Source of the DNA: an uncultured Ruminococcus sp.
GTDB lineage: Bacteria > Bacillota > Clostridia > Oscillospirales > Ruminococcaceae
Assembly: GCA_937902395.1 (NCBI GenBank)
Contig: CALGTV010000101.1
Coordinates: 1-21,660, forward strand
Length of the DNA: 21,660 bases
Direction of reading: 5' to 3'
Shown here piece by piece: positions 7,268 through 15,254 of this stretch. The position numbers and the translations under genes were made by a program. Within the stretch, counting starts at the first letter, position 1; each line of letters begins with the position of its first letter. Under the pieces are notes generated by a model. That model did not search any database. It was not told the DNA's origin and saw only the letters and a program-made list of their open reading frames with translations.

Positions 7268-7593
7268 TCAGCGGATCAAGCATGAAGGAAAATGCGCCCC
7301 AGTTCAACGTAGGTGATACTGTTAAGGTTCACGTTCGTATTCAGGAAGGCGAGAAGAGCCGTATTCAGATTTTCGAGGGTACTGTTATTGCTAAGAAGCA
7401 CGGCGGTATCAGCGAAACTTTCACTGTAAGACGTGTTGCTCACGGCTGCGGCATTGAAAGAGTTTTCCCTCTCCACGCACCTGCTGTTGATAAGGTGGAA
7501 GTTGTAAGACACGGTAAAGTTCGCCGTGCTAAGCTCTACTACCTCAGAGACAGAGTTGGTAAGGCTGCAAAGGTTAAGGAGCAGATTCGATAA
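7249..7593 (+). CDS. rplS: 50S ribosomal protein L19
   Basis: L19 lies at the 30S-50S interface of the ribosome. The 114-residue protein is of normal length and has the family pattern: FNVGDTVKVHVRI early on, then GTVIAKKHGGISETFTVRR, then HGCGIERVFPLHAP and the C-terminal KLYYLRDRVGKAAK. AGGAGG (7235-7240) is 8 bases before the ATG. The gene has its own promoter, an attenuated leader and a strong terminator, so it is probably transcribed and autoregulated as a single-gene unit. trmD, a frequent upstream partner in Bacillus, is not in this window. Confidence 0.98.
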   Translation: MDALKLISGSSMKENAPQFNVGDTVKVHVRIQEGEKSRIQIFEGTVIAKKHGGISETFTVRRVAHGCGIERVFPLHAPAVDKVEVVRHGKVRRAKLYYLRDRVGKAAKVKEQIR

Positions 7594-7603
7594 GACTGTG
7601 TTT

Positions 7604-7641
7604 GAGTCCGTGCCGTCGGTTCGTTCCGACGGCTTCGGCTC
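7604..7641 (+). other. Long hairpin downstream of rplS
   Basis: GCCGTCGG (7612-7619) pairs perfectly with CCGACGGC (7626-7633). The stem extends through CCG/CGG and GAG/CTC with a small internal loop and a bulge, giving about 14 pairs. It has no T-tract and sits just before the intrinsic terminator, so it may protect the 3' end or assist termination. Confidence 0.6.
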
Positions 7642-7651
7642 CTATCCGTTG

Positions 7652-7672
7652 GGGACTTCATGTCCCTTTTTT
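7652..7672 (+). terminator. Intrinsic terminator of rplS
   Basis: GGGAC (7652-7656) pairs with GTCCC (7662-7666) around TTCAT, followed by six T residues. This is the likely end of the rplS transcript. Confidence 0.85.
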
Positions 7673-7737
7673 GCTATTTGGAAATCGACGAATCTGTCTA
7701 AACAGACGGACTTAATATATGATTGTGAGGTACAGCA

Positions 7738-8493
7738 ATGGACGAAAATAAGAAAATCATTGGAACAACAGAAAACGAAGAAAATAACGCTGAAACGGTA
7801 TCTGAGGCTGTAACCGAAGAAAATACTGCTGAAGCAAATGACGGAGAAAAGAAAAAGAGCAATTTCGCAAAGGATTTTATAGAAATATTTGAATCTACCC
7901 TTACTACTGTATTTGTTATCGTTATGATATTTACTTATATTCTGCATCCCGTAAATATCGTGGGACGTTCTATGGTTCCGACGCTTAATAAAAATTTAGT
8001 CGGTGAACGTGCAGAAAAAAATGATAATGACAAGGTATTTATGAATACTGTATTCTTTAATGTAAAATATGGTGATATTCTTGTAATTGATAAGGACAAG
8101 AATTATCTCCTTGATGAAAACGGTGAAGTTATAGTGCCTCAATATGACCCTCCTATCAATGAGTGTATCATCAAGAGAGTTATTGCAGTGGGCGGTCAGA
8201 CTGTTGATATCCGCAATAATCAGGTTATTGTTGACGGTGAGGTTCTTGATGAACCTTATATTGCGGAAGAAGCATCTACAAGTGATCCCGGTAATGGTGC
8301 ATTTACAGAGCAATATCCTATAACAATTCCTGAGGGATATTATTTTGTAATGGGTGATAATCGTAATCACTCCACAGACAGCCGTTCAAGTAGTGTTGGA
8401 CTTGTAAAAAAAGATCAGATTTATGGAAAAGCTATTGTAAAGTATTCACCCATTGAGGAATTTGATATTCTCATTGGATCACATAAGGGTTAA
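7738..8493 (+). CDS. lepB: Type I signal peptidase, first of two
   Basis: This membrane serine protease removes signal peptides from exported proteins. The 251-residue product has the nucleophile Ser78 in GRSMVPTL, the general base Lys146 in IKRVIAVGG, and MGDNR at 205-209 followed by the DSR box. One transmembrane helix spans about 54-70. It starts with an unusual 40-residue tail that is rich in Glu and Asn and poor in hydrophobic residues, on the predicted cytosolic side. GAGG lies before the ATG. A second peptidase gene follows six bases after the stop. Confidence 0.95.
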   Translation: MDENKKIIGTTENEENNAETVSEAVTEENTAEANDGEKKKSNFAKDFIEIFESTLTTVFVIVMIFTYILHPVNIVGRSMVPTLNKNLVGERAEKNDNDKVFMNTVFFNVKYGDILVIDKDKNYLLDENGEVIVPQYDPPINECIIKRVIAVGGQTVDIRNNQVIVDGEVLDEPYIAEEASTSDPGNGAFTEQYPITIPEGYYFVMGDNRNHSTDSRSSSVGLVKKDQIYGKAIVKYSPIEEFDILIGSHKG

Positions 8494-8499
8494 TCTGCA

Positions 8500-9075
8500 T
8501 TGAAAAAATTTCTAAAAAGTGCCGTTGGACTGATTGAACAATTTATAATTACATTTTTTGTTCTATGTCTTGTTTTCACTTATTTATTCCGTATTGTCAG
8601 CGTAAGCGGTGATTCCATGCTAAATACGCTTAAAGACGGCAATCGCGTGATTGTCAACGCTATGGATAGAAAAGTTGAAAACGGTGATATTGTGGTAATT
8701 GACCTGAATAATGCTGTAACTTTTGCTGAAAATGAAACTCTTGAAATATGCAATGGTTTAAATAAAACCGTAGTAAAACGAGTTGTTGCAACTGAGGGGC
8801 AGACTATAGACATTGACTTTGCCGCAGGAATAGTCTATGTTGACGGTGAAAGGCTATACGAAGATTATATTGAGCTTGGGCTTACTCACTACGACGGCGG
8901 CGCATTTACAGGAAAATATCCTGTAACCATTCCAGAGGGATATGTTTTCATTATGGGGGATAACCGTTCCGTTTCCATGGACAGCCGTTCCGCAAAAGTC
9001 GGATTCGTTCCTGTTGATGATATTACAGGTACGGTCGTTCTTAAATTTTACCCCGAATTTGCTTTTTTCTCTTGA
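8500..9075 (+). CDS. lepB: Type I signal peptidase, second of two
   Basis: A shorter 191-residue paralogue of its upstream neighbour, with one transmembrane helix at about 12-32. The nucleophile is Ser39 in GDSMLNTL, where the usual proline after SMx is replaced by Asn. The general base is Lys93 in VKRVVATEG, and MGDNR is at 152-156. The start is a TTG with AAGGG ten bases upstream; no in-frame ATG precedes the catalytic Ser. Sharing GAFT..YP.TIPEGY..MGDNR with the first copy suggests an old tandem duplication, perhaps with divided substrate ranges. Confidence 0.93.
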   Translation: MKKFLKSAVGLIEQFIITFFVLCLVFTYLFRIVSVSGDSMLNTLKDGNRVIVNAMDRKVENGDIVVIDLNNAVTFAENETLEICNGLNKTVVKRVVATEGQTIDIDFAAGIVYVDGERLYEDYIELGLTHYDGGAFTGKYPVTIPEGYVFIMGDNRSVSMDSRSAKVGFVPVDDITGTVVLKFYPEFAFFS

Positions 9076-9088
9076 ACAGGAGGATAAT

Positions 9089-9964
9089 TTGGAAAATACT
9101 GATATAAAAACTATACAATGGTTCCCCGGACATATGGCAAAGACAAGACGGGCGATTACAGCCAATCTCAAGCTTGTTGACGCTGTTGTGGAAATCATTG
9201 ATGCGCGTACTCCAATGAGCAGCCGCAATCCCGAAATTGACACAATGACTGCGTCAAAACCAAGAATTGTTCTGCTGAATAAATGTGACCTTGCAGATGC
9301 AAACGCTACAACTGCATGGGTTAATTATCTTAAAAAGGAAAATGTAACTGCTCTTGCCGTTGACTGCAAATCGGGAAAGGGCATAAATAAGCTTATGTCA
9401 ACTCTGAAAGCGACTGTGCTTAAAGAGCTTATGGATAAGCGCGAGAAAAACGGCATGACGGGTGCGCCTGTCCGCCTCATGATACTTGGTATACCAAATG
9501 TTGGAAAAAGTTCTCTTATAAACCGCCTTGCAGGCAGTAAGCGTGCAAAGGTTGAGGATCGTCCCGGAGTTACACGAGTAAAGCAGTGGGTTAAGCTTAA
9601 AGATAATACAGAATTGCTTGATATGCCCGGTGTTCTGTGGCCTAAATTTGAGGACCAGTCTGCCGCTGTGCGTCTTGCTTTTACAGGTGCTATAAGCGAT
9701 GATATCCTTGATATTGAAACTCTTGCGATGAAGCTACTGAGCTATCTTGCGGAGTGTTATCCGCAGGCACTTGTTGAGCGTTACAAAATTGAAATTGAAG
9801 ATTCCGACGACGGACTTGCTCTCCTTGAAAAAGTTGGAAAAAAACGCGGTATGGTAATATCAGGCGGCGAAATCAATACCGAGAGAGCCGCAATAACAGT
9901 TCTGGACGAGTTCCGAAGCGGCAAGCTTGGACGTATTACCCTCGAAATGCCTGAGGTGAACTGA
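9089..9964 (+). CDS. rbgA: Ribosome biogenesis GTPase RbgA (YlqF)
   Basis: RbgA drives a late step of 50S subunit assembly in Gram-positive bacteria. The 291-residue protein shows the circularly permuted GTPase order: NKCD (64-67) comes before the P-loop GIPNVGKSS (134-142) and DMPG (178-181). The N-terminal WFPGHMAKTRR signature is present, and a C-terminal RNA-binding domain fills the last 90 residues or so. TTG at 9089 is preferred because AGGAGG (9078-9083) is just upstream and the family signature then begins near residue 11. A longer frame reaching back into lepB is not supported. It lies between lepB and rnhB, as in many Firmicutes. Confidence 0.95.
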   Translation: MENTDIKTIQWFPGHMAKTRRAITANLKLVDAVVEIIDARTPMSSRNPEIDTMTASKPRIVLLNKCDLADANATTAWVNYLKKENVTALAVDCKSGKGINKLMSTLKATVLKELMDKREKNGMTGAPVRLMILGIPNVGKSSLINRLAGSKRAKVEDRPGVTRVKQWVKLKDNTELLDMPGVLWPKFEDQSAAVRLAFTGAISDDILDIETLAMKLLSYLAECYPQALVERYKIEIEDSDDGLALLEKVGKKRGMVISGGEINTERAAITVLDEFRSGKLGRITLEMPEVN

Positions 9965-9965
9965 T

Positions 9966-10601
9966 ATGGCAAGAATTGTACTTCATAAGGAGCTTTTTGA
10001 TTTTGACAGCGAACTTCGTACTGAATACCCCATATTATGCGGAGTTGACGAGGCGGGACGAGGACCTCTTGCAGGTGATGTCTATGCTGCAGCAGTTGTG
10101 CTCAATGACAATGTGCTGATAGATTATCTCAACGACAGCAAGAAAATCTCTGAAAAACGCCGTGAACTGCTTTTTGATGAAATAATAGAAAAGGCAGATG
10201 CATACTGCATTGCTACAGCTTCCGTTGCGGAAATTGACGAGTTGAACATATTGCAGGCAACCATGCTTGCTATGAAGCGCGCTGTTGATGGGCTTGGCAT
10301 AAAACCTGATATGGCACTTATTGACGGAAATCGCATACCCGAACTTGAATGTCCTGCCGACAATGTTATAAAGGGCGATGCAAAATCTGCTTCTATATCA
10401 GCGGCGTCGGTTCTTGCAAAGGTTGCCCGTGACCGATATATGAGAGAAATTGCTGAAAAATATCCGCAATATTGCTTTGAACAGCATAAGGGCTACGGCA
10501 CAAAGCTTCACTGCGATATGCTGAAAAAGTACGGCGCAAGCGATCTTCACAGAAAAACATTCCTGAAAAAGATTTTAGGTGAAAGCGATGAACACCGTTG
10601 A
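9966..10601 (+). CDS. rnhB: Ribonuclease HII
   Basis: RNase HII cuts RNA in RNA-DNA hybrids and removes ribonucleotides misincorporated into DNA. The 211-residue protein has the acidic metal-binding residues in CGVDEAGRGPLAG (Asp28, Glu29), LIDGN (Asp120) and the SAASVLAKVARD region (Asp156). The HKGYGT motif near residue 178 is also typical. The start lies one base past the rbgA stop with GAGGTG upstream. The 3' end overlaps yraN by 14 bases, so the three genes are one operon. Confidence 0.96.
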   Translation: MARIVLHKELFDFDSELRTEYPILCGVDEAGRGPLAGDVYAAAVVLNDNVLIDYLNDSKKISEKRRELLFDEIIEKADAYCIATASVAEIDELNILQATMLAMKRAVDGLGIKPDMALIDGNRIPELECPADNVIKGDAKSASISAASVLAKVARDRYMREIAEKYPQYCFEQHKGYGTKLHCDMLKKYGASDLHRKTFLKKILGESDEHR

Positions 10602-10965
10602 AATCGGCAATATAGGTGAAGATTTCGTATGCTCTTATCTGATAAAGCAGGGATATGAAATTGTTGAACGCAATTACCGTATTCGCGGAGGGGAAATTGA
10701 CATAATTGCTGTAAATTCGGACTACATTGCTTTCGTGGAAGTCAAATCCAGAAAGCCGGACAGCATGGTAAGCGGTTTTGATGCCGTGAACTATCGTAAG
10801 CGAGAGCTTATAATTAAAACTGCAAGTGATTTTTGCTCAAAAAATCCCAACAAACTTCAACCGAGATTTGATACCGCACAGGTAATTATCTCTGAGGGAA
10901 GGGTGCTGAGCATTGATTATATACAAAATGCCTTTGATACAACAGGCTTTAAATTCATTTTTTAA
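10588..10965 (+). CDS. YraN / UPF0102 family protein
   Basis: A 125-residue protein with the endonuclease-like signature GEIDII (35-40) and FVEVKSR (49-55), a restriction-endonuclease-like fold of unclear cellular role. AGGTGA (10577-10582) precedes the ATG, and the resulting start MNTVEIGNIGEDF matches the family. An in-frame GTG at 10579 overlaps that site and is rejected. The usual rnhB neighbour supports the call. Confidence 0.92.
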   Translation: MNTVEIGNIGEDFVCSYLIKQGYEIVERNYRIRGGEIDIIAVNSDYIAFVEVKSRKPDSMVSGFDAVNYRKRELIIKTASDFCSKNPNKLQPRFDTAQVIISEGRVLSIDYIQNAFDTTGFKFIF

Positions 10966-10977
10966 AAGGGTGATTTT

Positions 10978-12471
10978 ATGTTTTACAACAGTACAAGAAA
11001 CAGCGGAGTTAAGGTGAACAGCGCTGAGGCTATCATTCAGGGAATTTCCGTTGAGGGCGGACTTTTTGTTCCTGAATCAATACCACAGCTTACCGCTGAG
11101 GAACTCAAAGCTGTAGGCGATATGAAATACGCTGACAGAGCAGCTTTTGTTTTTTCCAAATTCCTGACAGATTTCACAGAGGCTGAAATCCACTACTGTA
11201 CTGATAATGCCTATTCAACAAAGAATTTCGAAACAGAGAGCATTGCTGAAATAGCTCATCTTTTCGACGGTACATATATGCTTGAGCTGTGGCATGGTCC
11301 CACTTGTGCATTCAAGGATATGGCTTTGCAGATTCTTCCATATTTCCTCACAACTTCTGCAAAAAAAGTAAATCTCGACAAGAAGATTGTGATTCTTGTT
11401 GCTACATCGGGAGATACAGGAAAGGCTGCTCTGGAGGGATTCAAGGATGTTGAAAATACATCAATTCTCGTATTTTATCCCGAGGACGGCGTGAGCCCTA
11501 TGCAGAAGCGTCAGATGAAGACACAGGAGGGCGAAAACGTCGGCGTATGTGCAATTAAGGGTAATTTCGACGACTGCCAGAACGGTGTAAAGGCTATCTT
11601 TACAGATAACGATGTAAAAGCTGCTCTCGATTCAAAAAATATGGTTTTCTCCAGCGCGAACTCTATCAACTGGGGCAGACTTGTACCTCAGATTGTCTAC
11701 TATGTTTCAGCTTATGCTGAGCTTGTAAAGAGCGAGGAAATTGCTGAGGATGAAAAGATTAATATTGTAGTTCCTACAGGTAACTTCGGAAATATCCTTG
11801 CAGCGTATTTTGCAAAGCATATGGGTGTTCCTGTAAATAAGCTTATCTGTGCTTCAAATGTGAACAACGTTCTCACAGATTTTATAAATACAGGCATATA
11901 TGACAGAAATCGTCAGTTCTATGCTACAGTTTCTCCCTCCATGGATATTCTTATTTCAAGCAACCTTGAAAGACTTCTTTATCTCATGACAGATAGAAAC
12001 GACGCTGTTATCAACGAGTGGTTCGGTAAGCTTGCTTCCGAGGGGAAATACGAAGTTTCTGACGATGTAAAGGCTAAGCTTAAAGAGGAATTCTTCGGCG
12101 GTTTCTGTGATGACGAGCAGACAAAGGCTACAATTCACGATATTTATGAGAAGTATTCATATACTTGCGATACTCACACAGCCGTTGCTGTTAAGGTATA
12201 CAACGATTACAAGGCTGCTACAGGAGACGAGACAAAGACTGTTATCGCATCAACTGCAAGTCCTTACAAATTCTCAGCTGCTGTACTGGAGGCTCTTGAA
12301 AACGGAACTTCCGATATAGACGAATATGCAAAGGTTGACAGAATTGCTGAGCTTTCAGATATCCCTGTTCCCGCGGCTCTTGCTGACCTGAAAAACAAAC
12401 CTGAACGTTTCACAGATGTAATCGATAAGACAGAGCAGAAAAACTACGTTCTTAACGTACTTGGTCTCTGA
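10978..12471 (+). CDS. thrC: Threonine synthase
   Basis: This PLP enzyme converts O-phosphohomoserine to threonine, the last step of threonine synthesis. The 497-residue length fits the longer thrC class common in Clostridia. The N-terminal domain has GISVEGGLFVP, and the PLP lysine is Lys113 in CAFKDMA. VATSGDTGKAAL binds the cofactor phosphate and substrate. The C-terminal part holds PTGNFGNILAAYFAK. The stop overlaps the next gene start by one base. Confidence 0.97.
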   Translation: MFYNSTRNSGVKVNSAEAIIQGISVEGGLFVPESIPQLTAEELKAVGDMKYADRAAFVFSKFLTDFTEAEIHYCTDNAYSTKNFETESIAEIAHLFDGTYMLELWHGPTCAFKDMALQILPYFLTTSAKKVNLDKKIVILVATSGDTGKAALEGFKDVENTSILVFYPEDGVSPMQKRQMKTQEGENVGVCAIKGNFDDCQNGVKAIFTDNDVKAALDSKNMVFSSANSINWGRLVPQIVYYVSAYAELVKSEEIAEDEKINIVVPTGNFGNILAAYFAKHMGVPVNKLICASNVNNVLTDFINTGIYDRNRQFYATVSPSMDILISSNLERLLYLMTDRNDAVINEWFGKLASEGKYEVSDDVKAKLKEEFFGGFCDDEQTKATIHDIYEKYSYTCDTHTAVAVKVYNDYKAATGDETKTVIASTASPYKFSAAVLEALENGTSDIDEYAKVDRIAELSDIPVPAALADLKNKPERFTDVIDKTEQKNYVLNVLGL

Positions 12472-13163
12472 TGAGCCTGTATGTTATTGGCGACCTGCAT
12501 TTATGCTTCTGTGACCCTTCAAAGACTATGGAGGTATTTGCAGGTTGGAACGATTATCAGCAAAAAATCGAGGAAAATTGGCTTAAAAATATTACTGCTG
12601 AGGATACGGTGGTTTTGGCGGGAGATATTTCATGGGGAATGTCCATGCAGCAGGCATTGCCTGATTTTCAGTTCATTCACAACCTGCCCGGACAGAAAAT
12701 CATACTCAAAGGCAATCATGATTATTGGTGGATGACCATGAAGAAAATGGAGGACTTCTTCGCCGAAAACGGTCTGGATTCCATAAAAATTCTTCACAAT
12801 AATCATTATGCCTACGGTGAATATGGTATATGTGGTACTCGCGGCTGGGTTAATATGCCCGGAGAGGTACAGGATGAAAAGGTGCTTCGCAGAGAAGTAC
12901 AGCGCCTTGAAACCTCTATAAAATCTGCTGTTTCCGCAGGACTTGAACCAATGGTGTTTATGCATTATCCGCCGATTTTCGCTTCAAATTTCAACTATGA
13001 TATACTTGAAATATTGTACCGCTACAATATCAAGGATTGTTATTACGGACATATTCATGGGCATTCTGCTCATGGATTGTGTGTAACAAACACCTATGAT
13101 GACATAAATTTCCACTTAATTTCGGGTGATTATTTACATTTTATTCCAGAAAAGGTGCTTTAA
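12471..13163 (+). CDS. Metallophosphoesterase of unknown substrate
   Basis: A 230-residue calcineurin-like phosphoesterase with the usual metal-ligand blocks in order: GDLH (7-10), GD in LAGDISWGM (51-52), GNHD (81-84), His165 in MHYPP, and GHIHGH (193-198). These give the two-metal site. The protein lacks a signal peptide and is probably cytosolic. Family members hydrolyse nucleotides, phosphoproteins or other phosphoesters, so the substrate cannot be read from sequence. It is coupled to thrC by a TGATG junction. Confidence 0.9.
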   Translation: MSLYVIGDLHLCFCDPSKTMEVFAGWNDYQQKIEENWLKNITAEDTVVLAGDISWGMSMQQALPDFQFIHNLPGQKIILKGNHDYWWMTMKKMEDFFAENGLDSIKILHNNHYAYGEYGICGTRGWVNMPGEVQDEKVLRREVQRLETSIKSAVSAGLEPMVFMHYPPIFASNFNYDILEILYRYNIKDCYYGHIHGHSAHGLCVTNTYDDINFHLISGDYLHFIPEKVL

Positions 13164-13210
13164 TTTATGTAATAGGTAGAAGTCTTGAATTATTGTAGAA
13201 ATATGGTTTG

Positions 13211-13224
13211 AAATATGGTATAAT
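13211..13224 (+). promoter_or_regulatory. Extended -10 promoter upstream of tig
   Basis: TATAAT (13219-13224) is preceded by TGG, an extended -10 element. No good -35 hexamer lies at 17 bases. The string TATGGTATAAT is identical to that of the rplS promoter. A near repeat, GAAATATGG, precedes it. Transcription would start about 13231, around 55 bases before tig. Confidence 0.7.
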
Positions 13225-13284
13225 AATTAGGTATTCTTTAAGATGTACAAAGCGCATCTACATATATATTAATGGAGGATCATT

Positions 13285-14562
13285 ATGTTAAAATCATCAA
13301 ACAAAATCGATGTAAACACTGCTGAGCTGATTATCAGCATTGATGCAGAAACTTTTGAGGCTGCTGTTGAAAAGGAATATCAGCGTCAGAAGAAAAATAT
13401 TCAGATTAACGGCTTCAGAAAGGGCAAGGTTTCAAGAAAGCTTGCTGAAAAGACTTTCGGTGAGGGTGCTTTCTACGAGGGTGCTATCAATAGCCTCCTT
13501 GGTCCTGAGATTGACGCTGCTGTTGCTCAGGAGAATCTCACACTGGTTGATAGACCTGATGTTGAGGTTACTGCAATTGACAAGGAAACAGGCGTTGAGC
13601 TCAAGGTTCTTTGCGTTACAAAGCCTGAAATTGAGCTTAACGATTATAAGGGAATAAAGGCTGCAAAAACTGTCAATGCTGTTACTGACGAGGATATCGA
13701 CAAGCAGATTGACCTCATCAGAAAGAAGAATGCACGCGTTGTATCTGTTGAGGATAGAGCTGCTCAGATGGGCGACGAAGTTATTATCGACTTCGAGGGC
13801 TTCTTCGGTGATGAGGCATTTGATGGCGGAAAAGGCGAGAATCATTCTCTTAAGCTTGGCAGCGGTCAGTTTATCCCCGGATTTGAGGATCAGATCTGCG
13901 GTCACAATGTAGGCGATGAGTTCGACGTTGTTGTAACTTTCCCTGAGGATTACCAGATGACAGATTACGCTGGCAAGGAAGCTGTATTCAAGACAAAGCT
14001 CCACTCTATCAGCTACGAGGAACTTCCTGAAATTGACGATGAGCTTATCAAGGATGCTACAGAGTTTGATTCCGTTGAGGAATACAGACAGAACATCCGT
14101 ACACAGCTTGAGGCTGCTGCTGAAAGACAGGCAGAGGCTTCATTCGAGAACGCAGTTCTTGAGGCACTTATCGCTAAGGTAGATTCACCCATTCCTAACT
14201 GTATGTTTGAGCAGAGAATTGACGAGCTTGTAAATTCATTTGACCGTCAGCTCCAGCAGCAGAAGATGAGCCTTAAGCTCTACTGTCAGTACACAGGTAT
14301 GGACGAGATGTCTATCAGAGATACTTACAGAGATCGCGCAGAGAGTGAAGTAAAGCTCAGACTTGCTCTTGAAAAGGTTGCAGAGCTTGAGAACCTCGAA
14401 GTAACTGAGGAAGATATCGATAATAGCCTTGGTGAAATCGCAGCTGCAAACAATATGGACGTAGCTACAGTAAGAAGATTTATCTCTATTCCTGAATTTA
14501 CGGCTGATATGAAGGTTCAGAAGGCTGTTGAGTTCGTAAAGGAAAATGCAGTAGCTGAATAA
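13285..14562 (+). CDS. tig: Trigger factor
   Basis: Trigger factor is a ribosome-bound chaperone that receives nascent chains and has peptidyl-prolyl isomerase activity. The 425-residue protein has the ribosome-docking loop GFRKGK (43-48) in the N-terminal domain. An FKBP-type domain follows at about 150-245 (GDEVIIDFEGF, FIPGFEDQICG), then a helical C-terminal chaperone domain. In the docking loop a usual proline is Ser (GFRKGKVS). GGAGG is upstream of the ATG. It is the first gene of a tig-clpP-clpX block, a common order. Confidence 0.97.
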   Translation: MLKSSNKIDVNTAELIISIDAETFEAAVEKEYQRQKKNIQINGFRKGKVSRKLAEKTFGEGAFYEGAINSLLGPEIDAAVAQENLTLVDRPDVEVTAIDKETGVELKVLCVTKPEIELNDYKGIKAAKTVNAVTDEDIDKQIDLIRKKNARVVSVEDRAAQMGDEVIIDFEGFFGDEAFDGGKGENHSLKLGSGQFIPGFEDQICGHNVGDEFDVVVTFPEDYQMTDYAGKEAVFKTKLHSISYEELPEIDDELIKDATEFDSVEEYRQNIRTQLEAAAERQAEASFENAVLEALIAKVDSPIPNCMFEQRIDELVNSFDRQLQQQKMSLKLYCQYTGMDEMSIRDTYRDRAESEVKLRLALEKVAELENLEVTEEDIDNSLGEIAAANNMDVATVRRFISIPEFTADMKVQKAVEFVKENAVAE

Positions 14563-14587
14563 TAAGAAAACTAAAGCAGAAATATTG

Positions 14588-14610
14588 TTGTCCCGTTTTA
14601 TGCGGGACAA
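14588..14610 (+). terminator. Hairpin between tig and clpP, possible weak terminator
   Basis: TTGTCCCG (14588-14595) pairs with CGGGACAA (14603-14610) around a 7-base loop. Only the weak T-rich stretch TGATTTTATT follows, so partial termination or mRNA end protection after tig is likely rather than full termination. Confidence 0.6.
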
Positions 14611-14658
14611 TGATTTTATTAACATATTCCGACAAGAAATAAGAAAGGACGATGAATT

Positions 14659-15246
14659 ATGAGTTTTATCCCTTATGTTGTTGAGCAGACAGGTCGTGGA
14701 GAACGTTCCTACGATATATTTTCCCGTCTTTTAAATGACAGAATTATTATGCTTTCAGATCAGGTGAATGATGCTACAGCAAGTCTTGTTGTTGCACAGC
14801 TTCTTTTCCTTGAAAGTCAGGACACAGAAAAGGATATTTCGCTGTATATCAATTCTCCCGGCGGTTCAATTACAGCAGGTATGGCGATATATGATACAAT
14901 GCAGTACATCAAATGTGATGTTTCAACTATCTGTATCGGTATGGCTGCTTCAATGGGTGCATTTCTCCTTGCTGCAGGCGCAAAAGGTAAGCGTTTTGCT
15001 CTTCCAAACAGCGAGATTATGATACATCAGCCTCTTATTTCGGGCGGTCTTGGCGGTCAGTGTACAGACATTAAAATTCATTCTGATCACTTGCTGAGTA
15101 CCCGTCAGAAAATGAACGAGCTTCTTGCTCAGAATACAGGAAAGTCTATTGAGCAGGTTGAAATTGATACAGAGCGTGATAATTATATGACAGCTCAGGA
15201 GGCTCTTGCATACGGAATTGTTGATAAAGTTATTGAGAAAAGGTAG
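14659..15246 (+). CDS. clpP: ATP-dependent Clp protease proteolytic subunit
   Basis: ClpP forms the tetradecameric serine protease chamber fed by ClpX or ClpC. The 195-residue protein has the full triad: Ser98 in GMAASMGAF, His123 in MIHQP and Asp174 in TERDNYM. The N-terminal axial-loop region and the SPGGSITAG oxyanion segment are conserved. No propeptide longer than a few residues is evident. AAGGA lies upstream of the ATG. clpX follows after eight bases. Confidence 0.98.
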   Translation: MSFIPYVVEQTGRGERSYDIFSRLLNDRIIMLSDQVNDATASLVVAQLLFLESQDTEKDISLYINSPGGSITAGMAIYDTMQYIKCDVSTICIGMAASMGAFLLAAGAKGKRFALPNSEIMIHQPLISGGLGGQCTDIKIHSDHLLSTRQKMNELLAQNTGKSIEQVEIDTERDNYMTAQEALAYGIVDKVIEKR

Positions 15247-15254
15247 GGAGGCTT

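Noticed and set aside
8942..9088. Upstream extension of rbgA into lepB
   Set aside because: It overlaps the conserved end of the signal peptidase; TTG at 9089 has AGGAGG upstream and gives the normal length.
13432..14004. A 190-codon minus-strand frame inside tig
   Set aside because: Antisense to a strongly conserved gene with biased codon use, which often leaves long reverse frames open.
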